A DNA stretch of 64,000 bases from Megascapheus bottae (GCA_024803745.1 JANJXV010000154.1:1178001-1242000), one strand, 5' to 3'; shown: positions 11,871-23,466, counted from the stretch's first letter. Notes: generated by a model from the sequence alone, not told the origin. A program made the numbers and translations.

Positions 11871-11944
11871 AAATTTATTTCTTGCTGTTTTATACTACAA
11901 ATTTACTGTATGTTTTACTTTTTCAAAAAGACTGAGGATGACCT

Positions 11945-12105
11945 TTGTTCTGTATATAATGGGAAGAGGGGTAGGGAGCTGTGAGCAGAACAACTGAGGG
12001 GCAATACTCAGGGTAGGACAATAGCCTTAAACTAAAGAGCTCACAGCCCAAGGTCCAAGCCCCATGACTTTCCCCACTACCCCACAAAAAAAAGGGAAAA
12101 AAATT
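11945..12105 (+). mobile_element. Diverged ID-type SINE
   Basis: The order 'aatagccttaaactaaagag', 'ctcacagcccaaggtccaag' and 'ccccatgact' followed by an A-rich tail at 12088-12105 fits the second ID arm of this family. The 5' limit is uncertain. Confidence 0.5.
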
Positions 12106-12259
12106 GGAGATTGGAGAGGATTTTCTAAAAAGAATATATAGAAATAGTAGTTCAAAATGTAGAAAGAAGTTCAATATTAACAGTCATGAGAAAAATTAAA
12201 ATTACAATGAAATCATTACTTTAAGTATATTAATATAAATATAGTTTTAAACAAAAAGA

Positions 12260-12273
12260 TCCACATACACACA

Positions 12274-12305
<32 letters not shown>
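12260..12305. repeat. (CA)n microsatellite
   Basis: A CA/ACAC run of roughly 40 bp with one AAAC interruption near 12275. Confidence 0.9.
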
Positions 12306-12307
<2 letters not shown>

Positions 12308-12329
12308 TACAAAAAAACAACTTTCAAAG

Positions 12330-12855
12330 TCTAACTATTACTGAGAAGGTAGTGAGAAGAAGTAGAACTTTGGAATAGTTCTGCAAGGAATATAAAACAA
12401 TCAAAAATTGCGTGGAGAGTGCTAAAAAAAGTACTAAATATAGAATTACATAGAAATATGGTCCAACACTTCTATTTCTAGATTTGTACCTAATGGAAGA
12501 GAAAGCAGAGACTAGAACAAATATGTGGAGAATCCATTCACAACTATTAATAATAATCCAAAGATAGAAATATGCAAAACAATGCATTGAAAAGGAAGAA
12601 CATTTTACTATATTTTACAGATGAATCTTGATTACAGTAAACTAAAAATACAGCAGTCATAAAGGAAGAGCTAGGGTATGTTTTCCCTTCCAGAGCTTCC
12701 AAGGATCAACAAACCCTTAGAGCCAAAAAGCACGATGGTTCCAGAGAATGGAGTAGAGAGGAACAGGAGCTGAATGTTTAATGATTATACATGGAAGAAG
12801 AAAATTGCTCTAGATGGGTAGAATGAAGAGAGAACTGTACCCTAAACAATGGTTA
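12330..12855 (+). mobile_element. Ancient L1 3'-end fragment
   Basis: On the plus strand the order of 'ctaaatatagaattacat', 'cacttctatttctagattt', 'gaaagcagagactagaacaa' and the later 'gttccagagaatgg ... tttaatgattatacatgg' follows the 3' end of old mammalian L1 (L1MA-like) copies. It is strongly diverged and unlike the array L1s. Assignment is from memory of the family. Confidence 0.55.
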
Positions 12856-12959
12856 TGTAGCCACACAGGATGGGACACACCTATACTCTCTGATCTTGGG
12901 AAACTCAAGAAGGATTTCTAGCCATCCTGGATGCATGGAAAGATCTATCATAAAAACTA

Positions 12960-13135
12960 ATGTGGAGGGGCTGGGAGTTTGGCATAGTTGTAGAGTGCTT
13001 GTATGAAGACGAAGGTTCAATTCCGCAGTACCACATACACAGAAAAAACCAGAAGTAGTGCTGTGGCTCAAGTAGAAGATCACTAGGCTTGAGGAAAGCT
13101 GAAGGACAGTGCTTAAACCGAGTTTAAAAAAAACC
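12960..13135 (+). mobile_element. ID-dimer SINE
   Basis: Plus-strand first arm 'ggggctgggagtttggcata' through 'cagtaccacatacacagaaa', second arm 'ccagaagtagtgctgtggct', A-rich end at 13124-13135. Best local reference for the two-arm ID structure. Confidence 0.85.
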
Positions 13136-13390
13136 CAGAAAGCTGAGCATGATGGGGTGGTGGCTCACTTCTATAATCCTAGATACTCAGGAGGCTGAGA
13201 TCTGAGGATCAAGGTTTAAAGCCATCCTGGCACAAAAAGACCTGAGACACTTATCTCCAATTTACCTTTAGAAAATGGGAAGTGGGGCTTGGCTCCAGGG
13301 TAAGGTGGTAGCCTGGAGCTGAAGAGTTCAGGGATAGTGCCCAGGCTCAGTTCAAGATCTATGACCCACTAAAAAAAACCCAAAAAACAA
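13136..13390 (+). mobile_element. B1/ID composite SINE
   Basis: Complete plus-strand composite: B1 arm with 'cctagatactcaggaggctg' and 'gatctgaggatcaaggttta', then 'cttatctccaatttacc', an ID-like arm and an A-rich tail at 13371-13397. Adjoins the ID dimer at 12960-13135. Confidence 0.85.
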
Positions 13391-13827
13391 AAAATAAGAT
13401 GGAAAAAATTGGATTCTGTGAATTTTATCAGGCATATAAATGTCTTTTTTTACGGTTGAAATAACAAATTGTTTGGAAAAAAGTTTTTACCTAGAAATGT
13501 ACACTACAAATGGAATTAACAACAAACACAAAATATGCAAAAGATACAAATTATCACAATATGGGTATCCTGCTTCTGTATCTTTCACTGACTCTTGTTC
13601 AAATGTGTCACATATTCTGAATCATTTCTCCCAGTCGATATATGCCACAAGTGTTAGCTTGTACTGTACTTCTTGGGAAGTCAAAAGCAAATACTAAGCA
13701 AATGTGTCTTAGATTTTGTCAACAGTGATATTTCAAATATAAATCCCTACTCATTGCATTATTTAATATCAATGCCGGAATCTAACTTACACTGGCAGAA
13801 TCTTCAATCTTTTGAGAATCTTCAAAA
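13391..13827. other. Unique AT-rich left flank of the L1 array
   Basis: No gene or repeat recognised. Ends in a sharp join at 13828, where the sequence changes to L1 ORF2. An 85-codon plus-strand open frame at 13440-13697 has no recognisable features. Confidence 0.6.
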
Positions 13828-14175
13828 GGGTGTGTAAATATTTAGGATCGTTATGTCTTCCTGGAGGAAAGATCCCTTTAGTAGTATGTAGTAACCTTCT
13901 TTGTCTTTTCTTACTAATTTTAGTTTGAAGTCTATTGTATCTGATATGAGGATGGCAACTCCAGCCTGTTTATGGGGGCAGTTAGCTTGATAGAGTTTAT
14001 TCCAACCTCTCACTTTCAAAAGATGATTGTTTTGGGGTAAGATGTGTCTCTTGAAGACAGCAGAACGATGGCTCTTGATTTTGATCCAACTAGACAGCCT
14101 ATGCCATTTAATTGGAGAGTTAAGTCCATTGATATTGAGAGTTAGGATTGAGAGATATTTATTAGTTCCCACCAT
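13828..14175 (-). pseudogene. Unit 1 L1 ORF2, endonuclease N-terminus only
   Basis: Starts Met-Val-Gly-Thr-Asn-Lys and carries the LNINGLN motif, whose second Asn (human N14) is part of the endonuclease site. The frame is open for about 115 codons. It is open only because a 1-bp loss in an A-run (near 14085) offsets a 1-bp gain downstream. Between the two changes the peptide is out of frame, and this removes the Gln-Glu-Thr-His motif that holds a catalytic Glu. Reverse transcriptase and C-terminus are absent. Confidence 0.85.
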
Positions 14176-14406
14176 TTTAAAAAGCTTTTAGTAGGGCCTG
14201 TGTCTTGACAGTTCTTGTGGTCCTTAGACGGTATGCTGTTTAGGTGCCATTTCTTTCCATATATTGCATTTATTTTGGTTTTCTATGTATAGAGCATCTT
14301 TGAGAATTCTCTGTAGTGTTGGTTTTGTTTCGACATATTGTTGCAGCTTTTCCCTGGAATGGAATGTTTTTATTGTTCCCTCAGTTATGAATGAGAGCTT
14401 AGCTGG

Positions 14407-15407
14407 CTACAGTATTCTTGGTTGGTAGTTATTTGATTTAAGGGCATGACATATATGCTTCCAGTCACTTCGTGCTTGCATGGTCTCTGCTGAGACATCT
14501 GGGGTTATTCTGATTGGTTTGCCTTTGTAGGTTACTGATCCCTTTTCCCTGGCTGCCTTTAGGATATTTTCTTTCGTTTCTATTGATCCAGTTCGGATCA
14601 CAATGTGGCGGTGGGATGTTCTTTTCTGGTCAGGTCTGTTTGGGGTTCTAAAAGCTTCTCGTATCTGGATGGGCCTGCCCTTCTGGATATTTGGGAAATT
14701 CTCTGAGATGATTCCCTGAAGTATATTTCCAATACCATTGACCTCTTTCTCCACGCCCTCCTCAATACCAACTAGCCTTAAATTAGGCTTCCTAATTGTA
14801 TCTTGGACCTCCTGAAGCGCTCTCTCATATTTCCTAGATTTGGATTGACTCATTTTCTGTTCTTTATAATACCTAAATTATCTTCAGCCACGGAAATTCT
14901 CTCCTCTGCAATGTCTAACCTGCTATCAAAGCTATCTACTTTATTTTTCATCTCCCTTGCTTCTAATTGCTCACTTTTGATGCCTTGCATCCCTTGTTTT
15001 AGATCATGTATGGATTTCTTTAACTCCTTGATTTCCTTTTGAGTGGTTAGCTCAGTAGCTTTATTTTCTTTGGACATTTGCTGGAGTTTGGTCACGTTTT
15101 TATTTGTGGATTCTTTGAATTCATCCATCTTTCTTTGAAAAACCTTTATTATGGCCTCCTTTATGGCTTCTTCTTTTTCACTTATCACCTTGTTTTTGCT
15201 TTCCTCTTGTTCAGGTATGGCTTCCTCCATTATCTCTTTCTTTATATTTTCACATTTTTCATTAATGATGTTTATCAATTGCATTTGTGTAGCAATTGGA
15301 AGACTCTCCTCTAGGTTTGCCAGTGACTCTTCCATTGTCTGTTTACATTGGGTGGGGGATGTTGTTTCTTGATTTGACATTTTTCTTGAGTTTCTTGTTC
15401 TGCCCAT
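14407..15407 (-). pseudogene. Unit 1 L1 ORF1, frameshifted
   Basis: ORF1p is the RNA-binding chaperone of the L1 particle. The N-terminal 185 codons (start, basic end, coiled-coil) run 15407-14850. The RRM and C-terminal domain continue in another frame at 14853-14407. A 4-bp loss near 14866 separates them, relative to the open version in unit 5. Confidence 0.9.
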
Positions 15408-16068
15408 TTGAAAATGGGAGCAAGATTACTACTAAATATGATTATAGTTTTTCAGATATAACCAACCTAGACCTCTGTAGCTGGCAGACACTAGATGTTC
15501 ACAAGTTTTGATTGGTATTATCACTCTTTCTTTTTGTGCACTTACAGACCAGCCTAATACAACCACTGATAAGCGATTTATACCCAAAACAATAAGCCTC
15601 TCAATCCAATCTCTATTGTCTTTAAGTCCCTCTGAGCCTAGAGAATAATTAACCACCTACATATACAATATTGCTCAACAGCCATCAAGTGTAGATCCGT
15701 GCAGTATAAGGGTTGAAAGACGAGTAGAGGTCCAGAGATAGAAAAAAAGAATGAGAGAGGTCAGGGGAGGTGCAAGAGGATTAACGTAGGAGTGTAAGAA
15801 TATTGTAGTAATGAAGAAAAGTTATAGCATAAGGATAACTGACATAAGTTGGTAAGTAGGTAGCATATTTGAGTACAAAGTTTGGAAAGTATTAGAATAA
15901 AACTTATGTGTTGCTGCACGACTAGCTCTTAGCCCAACCAGTGGCCTCACAGTGGACCATGGGATGGATCTGTTTTTCTTGTCTACGTTGAGGGAAAGGG
16001 GTATTTCACAAGATGCAGAAGCGAAGATTTCAGAAGCAAATGCTGTGAGTGAATTAGCTCGTAAAAAG

Positions 16069-16276
16069 CATTTTTATTTTCTTTTATCTTTCTGCCAGTC
16101 TTGGGGCTTGAATTCAGGGCCTGAGCACTGACCTCGGGTTTTCTCAAGTCTAGCCCTCTGCCACTTGAGCCACAGTGCCACATCTAGATTTTCTATCTAT
16201 GTGGTACTGAGCAATCAAACCCAGATCTTCATGGATGCTAGGCAAGCACTCTACCACTATGCCAAACTCTCAACCC
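16069..16276 (-). mobile_element. Unit 1 SINE-a (ID dimer)
   Basis: Reverse-complement ID dimer: first arm 'gttgagagtttggcatagtg', linker, second arm 'ggcactgtggctcaagtgg', tail to the T-rich side at 16069. The same insertion occurs in every complete unit. Confidence 0.85.
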
Positions 16277-16510
16277 TGACATAGTAACTATAAAGTCATC
16301 ATCATCATCATCATATCCAAATATCCTTTCTCCTACAAAGAATGAACACTTAACTGTGTCTAATGCTTTTTTTTAATTTCACTAATTCTTCTGTGTTTTT
16401 CCCTCTTGCATTTTTTACACATGACAGCAAAGCTAATCATCAGGAAAAAATTGATTAGGATACAGAAACCTAATAATATCCTAGTAGATTGACGTCAAAA
16501 ATATGTGCAA

Positions 16511-16710
16511 GATGCCCTGTGTGTTTGACCTAGTGGGAGAGTCCTTGGCTACCAAGCAGTAAGCCTCAGGTTTGATTCCTCATTACCACATACATAGAAA
16601 ACGCTGCAAGTGGTGCTGTGGCTCGGTGGGACAGCTAAAGCCTAAAGAAAGCCCAAGAACAATGTTCACACTCTGAGGTCAAGTCCCAAGACTAGCAAAC
16701 ACAAAAAAAA
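16511..16710 (+). mobile_element. Unit 1 SINE-b (ID dimer)
   Basis: Plus-strand ID dimer from 'gatgccctgtgtgtttgacc' through 'attaccacatacatagaaaa' and 'gcaagtggtgctgtggctcg' to an A-rich tail. It is opposite in orientation to SINE-a, about 235 bp away, and shared by every complete unit. Confidence 0.85.
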
Positions 16711-17336
16711 TTCGACAAGGGGCAAAATGCAGGCAGAGAAGGCACTGTGAAGCAAATGTTTTGTAAAGGATGAGGGCAATATTGACCCTTAAGTTTGGAT
16801 CTTACCTAGGAAAGGCTCCTTGAGCCTGAGACCAGACTGGTAGTTGGGCCTAGTGGAAGACATTGGGATTGGAAAAATAAGGTGTGCTGTATACTACATC
16901 CACATGTATATTGTGAGACTGGAGGAGAGATTCAGCCTCCAGTATGTCTTTGGTGAGGTCTTTTGTGAGCAAGGATCTTTGGTCACTGGGCCTTGAAAGG
17001 TGACCCTGCCTCCCTCACAATGGAACAGAATATGGAACCCTGGTAACCAAGCCACTGTAACTAACAACCAGCTCAAGCCAGCTCACTTGGCCTGTGGCTC
17101 AGGAGGAAGAAAGATGTTGCTGTGCTGTTGCCAAAGGTCAGGAAACTCGAGTCTCAGGCATGGAAGTTGTGGATGTCTTACTCGAAGATGTACATGCTAG
17201 ATCATTGCCAAGCCACAAATCCAGTATAAAAGAACTTCCTCTAAGAAGAAGGCCAGGAAAATCCAGGGCAACCAGATGAGGTAAATTTCTAAGAAGAAAT
17301 GTATTTGACCCCATCATCCTCCCCACACACTACAAC

Positions 17337-17753
17337 TTTCTTTTTTTTTCATTTTTTATTGTAATTAGAAAAGGGTTAGATGATATTTGCCAGATAGAAG
17401 GTGCATTAATTCACATACATTGATACCCTTTCACATGTCTTGGTACCCATTTCCCTCCAACCCCACACCCCACACCCGTCTTGGTTTTCCCCCCTTCCCT
17501 ATCAAATTTCAAATATCCAAATACAAATAAATTCAATATATCAGATACCAAAGTTAGATACTATACCAATATGGGATAACCAAGGGACAGCAAGCGAGAT
17601 GAGAGACAACATAGTACATTAAGGACAACAATCATTCATTATATGGCTTTTGTGTCAATATCCTGGAGGTCCTTTCAATTAGCTTCACATTATATGGCCT
17701 TATATATGGCCTTTTGCTCTATTGACAAGCTCTGCTAGTAGAGCCCAAGGTTT
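17337..17753 (-). promoter_or_regulatory. L1 3' UTR with G-rich tract and poly(A) signal
   Basis: On the minus strand this has several G-runs (plus-strand C-runs at about 17458-17502), then AATAAA (17355-17360) and an A-rich tail. A G-rich polypurine tract with quadruplex potential is a known conserved feature of mammalian L1 3' UTRs. Equivalent C-rich blocks occur at about 24855-24900, 32300-32345, 39720-39770, 47150-47195, 54570-54610 and 61998-62042. In unit 6 the AATAAA reads AATGAA. Confidence 0.75.
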
Positions 17754-20700
17754 CTACTGATTATGACGAATGAGGGAAACCACTGAGCCTAATTTCCTTT
17801 GAGTCTGGCTTACTTCACTTAATATGATTTGTTCTAAGTCTTTCCATTTCCTAACAAGTGGGGCGATGTCATTCTTTCTGACAGCAGCATAGAATTCCAT
17901 TGTGTACAAATACCACAACTTGTTGATCCACTCATCAACTGAGGGACATCTGGGTTGGTTCCATATCTTTGCTATGGTGAATAGTGCTGCAATGAACATT
18001 GTTGTGCTAGTGGGTTTAGTATGCCCTTGTTTCTGGATTGTTGAGTAAATGCCAAGTACTGGAATTGCTGGGTCATAGGGGAGTTGTATGTTTAGCGTTT
18101 TGAGGCACTGCCGCACTGCTTTCCATAGTGGTTGAACGAGTTTGCACTCCCACCAACAGTGTAGTAGTGATCCCTCCAGACCACATCCCCTCCAGCATCT
18201 GTTGTCATTCGTTTTCCTGATCCTGGCCATTCTAACTGGAGTTAGGTGGAATCTTAGACTTGTTTTGATTTGCATTTCTTTTATGACCAGAGATGTTGAG
18301 CATTTCTTCATTTGTCTATAGGCCATTTTTGTTTCTTCTTCAGAGAAGACTCTCTTTAAGTCTTTGGCCCATTTTGTAATGGGATGGGTGTTACTTTGGA
18401 GGTTAGTTTTGGAGTGATTCAGTTTTTTGAGTTGTTGATATATTTTAGATATGAGGCCTTGTTCCGTTGTTTGGGTGGTGAAGATCTTCTCCCACTCTGT
18501 AGGCTTCCTGATTAGTTTACTAGCTATATCCGTTGCCATACAAAAGCTCTGCAGTTTAATGCAGTCCCACTTATCCAGCCTTTCTCTGATTTGTTGTGAT
18601 TCTTGGTCCTTATTAAGAAAGTTTCGACCTGTGCCAAGGAGGCCTAGTGTATCTCCTATTCCTTCCTGTAAACTTTTCAGTGTGTCAGCTTTTACCTCCA
18701 CGTCTTTGATCCATTTGGAGTTAATTCTAGTGCAAGGGGACAAAGAAGGATCCAACTTTAATTTTCTGCAGGTGTTTAACCAGTTCTGCCAGCACAACTT
18801 GTTGAAGAGGCTATCTTTCTTCCATTCTATTTTTTTGGCTCCCTGGTCAACGATTAGGTGGCCATAGGTCTGTGGTTTAATATCTGCGTCCGCAGTTCTA
18901 CTCCATTGGACTTCAGGCCTGTTCTTGTGCCAGTACCAAGCTGTTTTGAGAATTATAGCTCTGTAATAGAGCCTTAAGTTTGGAATTGAAATTCCTCCAG
19001 CGCTGTTCTTTCTGCTAAGAAGTGTTTTTCTATACGGGGTCTTTTATTATTCCATATGAAATTTTGAATTGCCTCTTCTATGTCTTTAAAGAATGACATT
19101 GGGATGTTGATGGGTATTACATTGAATTTGTAGATAGCCCTTGGCAAGATTGTCATTTTCACAATGTTGATTCTTCCAATCCAGGAGCATGGGAGGTTTT
19201 TCCATTTCCTTAGTTCTGCTTTAATTTCCTTTTTTAGGGTTTTAAAGTTTTCATCTAAACGGTCCTTTACATTGTTAGTTAAGCTAATTGCTAGGTACTT
19301 TATTTTCTTTGAGGCTATTGTGAAAGGATTTTCTTTCCTGATTATTGCCTCGTTCCTCTCAGTGTTGGCGTAAAGTAAGGCAGTTGATTTGTGAGGGTTG
19401 ATTTTATGGCCTGCTACCCTTCCAAAGCTTTAAATCAGCTCAAGGAGCTTGGGAGTAGAGTCTATAGGATTCTTTAAATACAGAATCATGTCATCGACAA
19501 AGAGGGATAGTTTTATTTTCTCTTTCCCTACTTGGATCCCCTTTATGCTTGCTTCTTGCCTTATTGCACTGCCTAGGAATTCTAGTACTATGTTAAAAAG
19601 GAGTGGAGAGAGTGGGCATCCTTGTCTCATTCCTGATTTTAGAGGGAATGGCTTTAGATTTTCACCATTAAGTATAATACTAGCAGTGGGTTTCTCATAC
19701 ACAGCCTTTATTACATTGAGAATTGTTCCATGGATTCCTAGTTTCTCCACATCTTTTAACATAAAGGGGTTTTGGATCTTGTCAAATGCCTTTTCCGCAT
19801 CTATTGAGACAATCATGTGATTTTATCCCTGCTCCTGTTGATGTGTTGAATTATATTAATTGATTTGTGTATGTTGAACCAGCTTTGCCTCCCTGTGATG
19901 AATCCAGTTTGATCATAGTGTATATTTTTTTTGATGAGTTGTTGTAGACGGTTGGCCAGTATTTTGTTGAGAAGTTTTGCATAGAGGTTCATCAAAGAAA
20001 TGGGTCTATAGATCTCTTTCTTTGATGAATCTCTGTCTGGTTTGGGGATGAGGGATATGCTGGCTTCACAGAATCAGTTTAGTAAAGAACCTTCATTTTT
20101 AATTTCGTTGAAGAACTTGAGGAGTATTGGTGTGAGCTCTGCTTTGAAGACCTTATAGAATTCAGCTGTGAATCCATCTGGCCCTGGGCTCTTTTTAAGT
20201 GGAAGTTGTCTAATTTCCATTTCTATTTCAGAGCTTGAATTAGGCCTGTTGAGTTGGGTTAGCTCTTCTTGGTTCAGTGTGTGTATGTTAATATTGTCTA
20301 GGAATTCATCCATTTCTTCTAGATTCTCAAATTTGTTGGCATAAAGGTTTGAGAAGTATTCCCTCATGATATTCTGGATCTTGGCAATTTCTGTCGTGAT
20401 ATTACCATTTTCTTATGCGATTTTGCTTATTTCGATATGCTCTCTTCTTGTTTTGTTAAGATTTGCTAAGGGCTTGTCAATTTTGTTAATTCTTTCCAGA
20501 ACCAACTCCTTGTTCGTTGATTCTTTCTATAGATTTTTTATTCCAAATCATTTAATTCTGCTTTGATTTTAATAATTTGCTTTCTCCTAAGGGGTTTAGG
20601 GTTGGTTTGTTGCTCTTTTTCCAGGAGGTTAAGGTGAAACATTAACTAGTTGGTTTGCCATTTTTCCAACTTGCTGTTGTAGGCACTCAGTGCTATAAAT

Positions 20701-21572
20701 TTTCCTCTGAGTACTGCCTTTGTTTTGTCCCTAAGGAGTTGATATTTGTGTGCTCCTTATTGTTCAATTTCATAAACAGTTGGATATCTGTTCTGATCTC
20801 TTCGATTACCCATTGTTTTTGATTCAACAATGTGTTGTTCAGTCTCCATTAGTTACAGGGTTTTCGATCCAATTTGATGCCTTTATGGTCTGAGAGTGTG
20901 CATTAAATGATTTCAGTGTTTCTGAATCTGTCCAGGTTTGTTTTATGGCCTAAGATGTGGTCTATTTTAGAAAATATTCCATGTGATGCTGAGGAAAAGG
21001 TATATTGTGGTGTTACTGGGTGGAATATTCTGCAGATGTCTGTTAGATCTAGTTGGTCTATATAGTTGTTCAGTTCTAAGGTTTCTCTGTTGAGTTTTTG
21101 CCTTGTTGATCTGTCCATAGGTGAGAGTGGTGTGTTAAACTCACCAACAATCACTGTATTTCGATCTATGTATGGTTTCAGTGTAAGTAAAGTTTGCTTG
21201 ATGAAGTTTGGAGCTCCGGGATTGGGTGTGTAAATATTTAGGATTGTTATGTCTTCCGGGAGGAAAGATCCCTTTAGTAGTATGTAGTAACCTTCTTTGT
21301 CTTTTCTTACTAATTTTAGTTTGAAGTCTATTGTATCTGATATGAGGATGGCAACTCCAGCCTGTTTATGGGGGCAGTTAGCTTGATAGAGTTTATTCCA
21401 ACCTCTCACTTTCAAAAGATGATTGTTTTTGGGTAAGATGTGTCTCTCGAAGTCAGCAGAACGATGACTCTTGCTTTTTGATCCAACTAGACAACCTATG
21501 CCGTTTAATTGGAGAGTTAAGTCCATTGATATTGAGAGTTAGGATTGAGAGATATTTATTAGTTCCTACCAT
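17754..21572 (-). pseudogene. Unit 2 L1 ORF2 (endonuclease/reverse transcriptase), broken
   Basis: Full-length footprint of about 1270 codons. The native frame starts at 21572 (LNINGLN region) and hits TGA in the QETH region; the rest of the endonuclease reads in the next frame at 20903-21526. The reverse transcriptase palm lies at 19430-19816, but its catalytic box reads Phe-Val-Asp-Asp instead of Phe-Ala-Asp-Asp. It is followed by a private TAA (Gln codon lost) at about 19430. A private 1-bp loss near 19027 shifts the frame after FIWN. The C-terminal 347 codons with the Cys-rich motif are open at 17754-18797. Confidence 0.9.
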
Positions 21573-21803
21573 TTTTAAAAGCTTTTAGTAGGGCCTGTGT
21601 CTTGACAGTTCTTGTGGTCCTTAGATGGTATGCTGTTTAGGTGCCATTTCTTTCCCTATATTGCATTTATTTTGGTTTTCTATGTATAGAGCATCTTTGA
21701 GAATTCTCTGAAGTGTTGGTTTTGTTTCGACATATTGTTGCAGCTTTTCCCTGGAATGGAATGTTTTTATTTTTCCCTCAGTTATGAATGAGAGCTTAGC
21801 TGG

Positions 21804-22804
21804 CTACAGTATTCTTGGTTGGTAGTTATTTGATATAAGGGCATGACATATATGCTTCCAGTCACTTCGTGCTTGCATGGTCTCTGCTGAGAAATCTGGG
21901 GTTATTCTGATTGGTTTGCCTTTGTAGGTTACTGATCCCTTTTCATTGGCTGCCTTTGGGATCTTTCCTTTCGTTTCTATTGATCCAGTTCGGATCACAA
22001 TGTGGCGGTGGGATGTTCTTTTCTGGTCAGGTCTGTTTGGGGTTCTAAAAGCTGCTCGTATCTGGATGGGCCTGCCCTTCTGGATATTTGGGAAATTCTC
22101 TGAGATGATTCCCTGAAGTATATTTCCAATACCATTGACCTCTTTCTCCACGCCCTCCTCAATACCAACTAGCCTTAAATTAGGCTTCCTAATTGTATCT
22201 TGGACCTCCTGAAGCGCTCTCTCATATTTCCTAGATTTGGATTGACTCATTTTCTGTTCTTTATAATACCTAAATTATCTTCAGCCACGGAAATTCTCTC
22301 CTCTGCAATGTCTAACCTGCTATCAAAGCTATCTACTTTATTTTTCATCTCCCTTGCTTCTAATTGCTCACTTTTGAGGCCTTGCATCCCTTATTTTACA
22401 TCATGTATGGATTTCTTTATCTCCTTGATTTCCTTTTGAGTGGTTAGCTCAGTAGCTTTATTTTCTTTGGACATTTGCTGGAGTTTGGTCACGTTTTTAT
22501 TTGTGGATTCTTTGAATTCATCCATCTTTCTTTGAAAAACCTTTATTATGGCCTCCTTTATGGCTTCTTCTTTTTCACTTATCACCTTGTTTTTGCTTTC
22601 CTCTTGTTCAGGTATGGCTTCCTCCATTATCTCTTTCTTTATATTTTCACATTTTTCATTAATGATGTTTATCAATTGCATTTGTGTAGCAATTGGAAGA
22701 CTCTCTTCTACGTTTGCCAGTGACTCTTCCATTGTCTGTTTACATTGGGTGGGGGATTTTGTTTCTTGATTTGACATTTTTCTTGAGTTTCTTGTTCTGC
22801 CCAT
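21804..22804 (-). pseudogene. Unit 2 L1 ORF1, broken
   Basis: N-terminal 137 codons are open (22804-22391), then a private TAA ends the coiled-coil. The shared 4-bp loss near 22260 breaks the frame again. The RRM and C-terminal domain read at 22250-21804. Confidence 0.9.
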
Positions 22805-23466
22805 TTGAAAATGGGAGCAAGATTACTACTAAATACGATTATAGTTTTTCAGATATAACCAACCTAGACCTCTGTAGCTGGCAGATACTAGATGTTCACA
22901 AGTTTTGATTGGTATTATCACTCTTTCTTATTGTGCACTTACAGACCAGCCTAATACAACCACTGATAAGCGATTTATACCCAAAACAATAAGCCTCTCA
23001 ATCCAATCTCTATTGTCTTTAAGTCCCTCTGAGCCTAGAGAATAATTAACCACCTACATATACAATATTGCTCAACAGCCATCAAGTGTAGATCCGTGCA
23101 GTATAAGGGTTGAAAGACGAGCAGAGGTCCAGAGATAGAAAAAAAGAATGAGAGAGGTCAGGGGAGGTGCAAGAGGATTAACGTAGGAGTGTAAGAATAT
23201 TGTAGTAATGAAGAAAATTATAGCATAAGGATAACTGACATAAGTTGGTAAGTAGGTAGCATATTTGAGTACAAAGTTTGGAAAGTATTAGAATAAAACT
23301 TATGTGTTGCTGCACGACTAGCTCTTAGCCCAACCAGTGGCCTCACAGTGGACCATGGGATGGATCTGTTTTTCTTGTCTACGTTGAGGGAAAGGGGTAT
23401 TTCACAAGATGCAGAAGCGAAGATTTCAGAAGCAAATGCTGTGAGTGAATTAGCTTGTAAAAAGCA

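Larger units (their letters stand above)
13828..17336 (-). mobile_element. Array unit 1 (partial, 3' part missing)
   Basis: Contains the 5' segment, ORF1, the spacer and only the first about 350 bp of ORF2. The L1 3' half is missing. A normal L1 insertion loses its 5' end, so this cut is a rearrangement breakpoint. In the endonuclease region it keeps the TGTCTTCAAG-type codons also seen in unit 7, where units 2-6 carry TGACTTCGAG. Confidence 0.9.
15408..17336. other. Unit 1 5' segment (L1 5' UTR and/or captured flank)
   Basis: About 1.93 kb without a gene, between ORF1 and the A-tail of the next unit. In plus-strand order: 15408-16068 (possible L1 5' UTR), a minus SINE, (TCA)6 at 16296-16313, unique DNA, a plus SINE, and 16711-17336 with an exon-like block ending at a GT near 17281. 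Where L1 stops and captured host DNA starts cannot be told from one locus. Confidence 0.6.

Noticed and set aside
12324..12587. 87-codon minus frame rich in hydrophobic residues
   Set aside because: Antisense of an old, diverged L1 3' fragment.
15078..15372. Hydrophobic plus-strand frames recurring in every unit opposite ORF1
   Set aside because: They are antisense shadows of the Glu/Lys-rich ORF1 coiled-coil, giving Phe/Leu/Ser-rich peptides. Their recurrence reflects the tandem copies only.
16085..16183. 66-codon minus frame beginning Met-Trp-His-Cys-Gly present in all units
   Set aside because: Lies almost wholly inside SINE-a; it is the SINE translated.
17094..17279. 61-codon plus-strand frame as a functional gene in each unit
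   Set aside because: Short, unrecognised, broken by a lost base in unit 7, and openness among recent duplicates is not evidence of selection. Kept only as part of the finding on the 5' segment.
18451..18867. 138-codon plus-strand frame repeated opposite ORF2
   Set aside because: Antisense shadow of the ORF2 C-terminal region. It starts and ends without relation to any signal.
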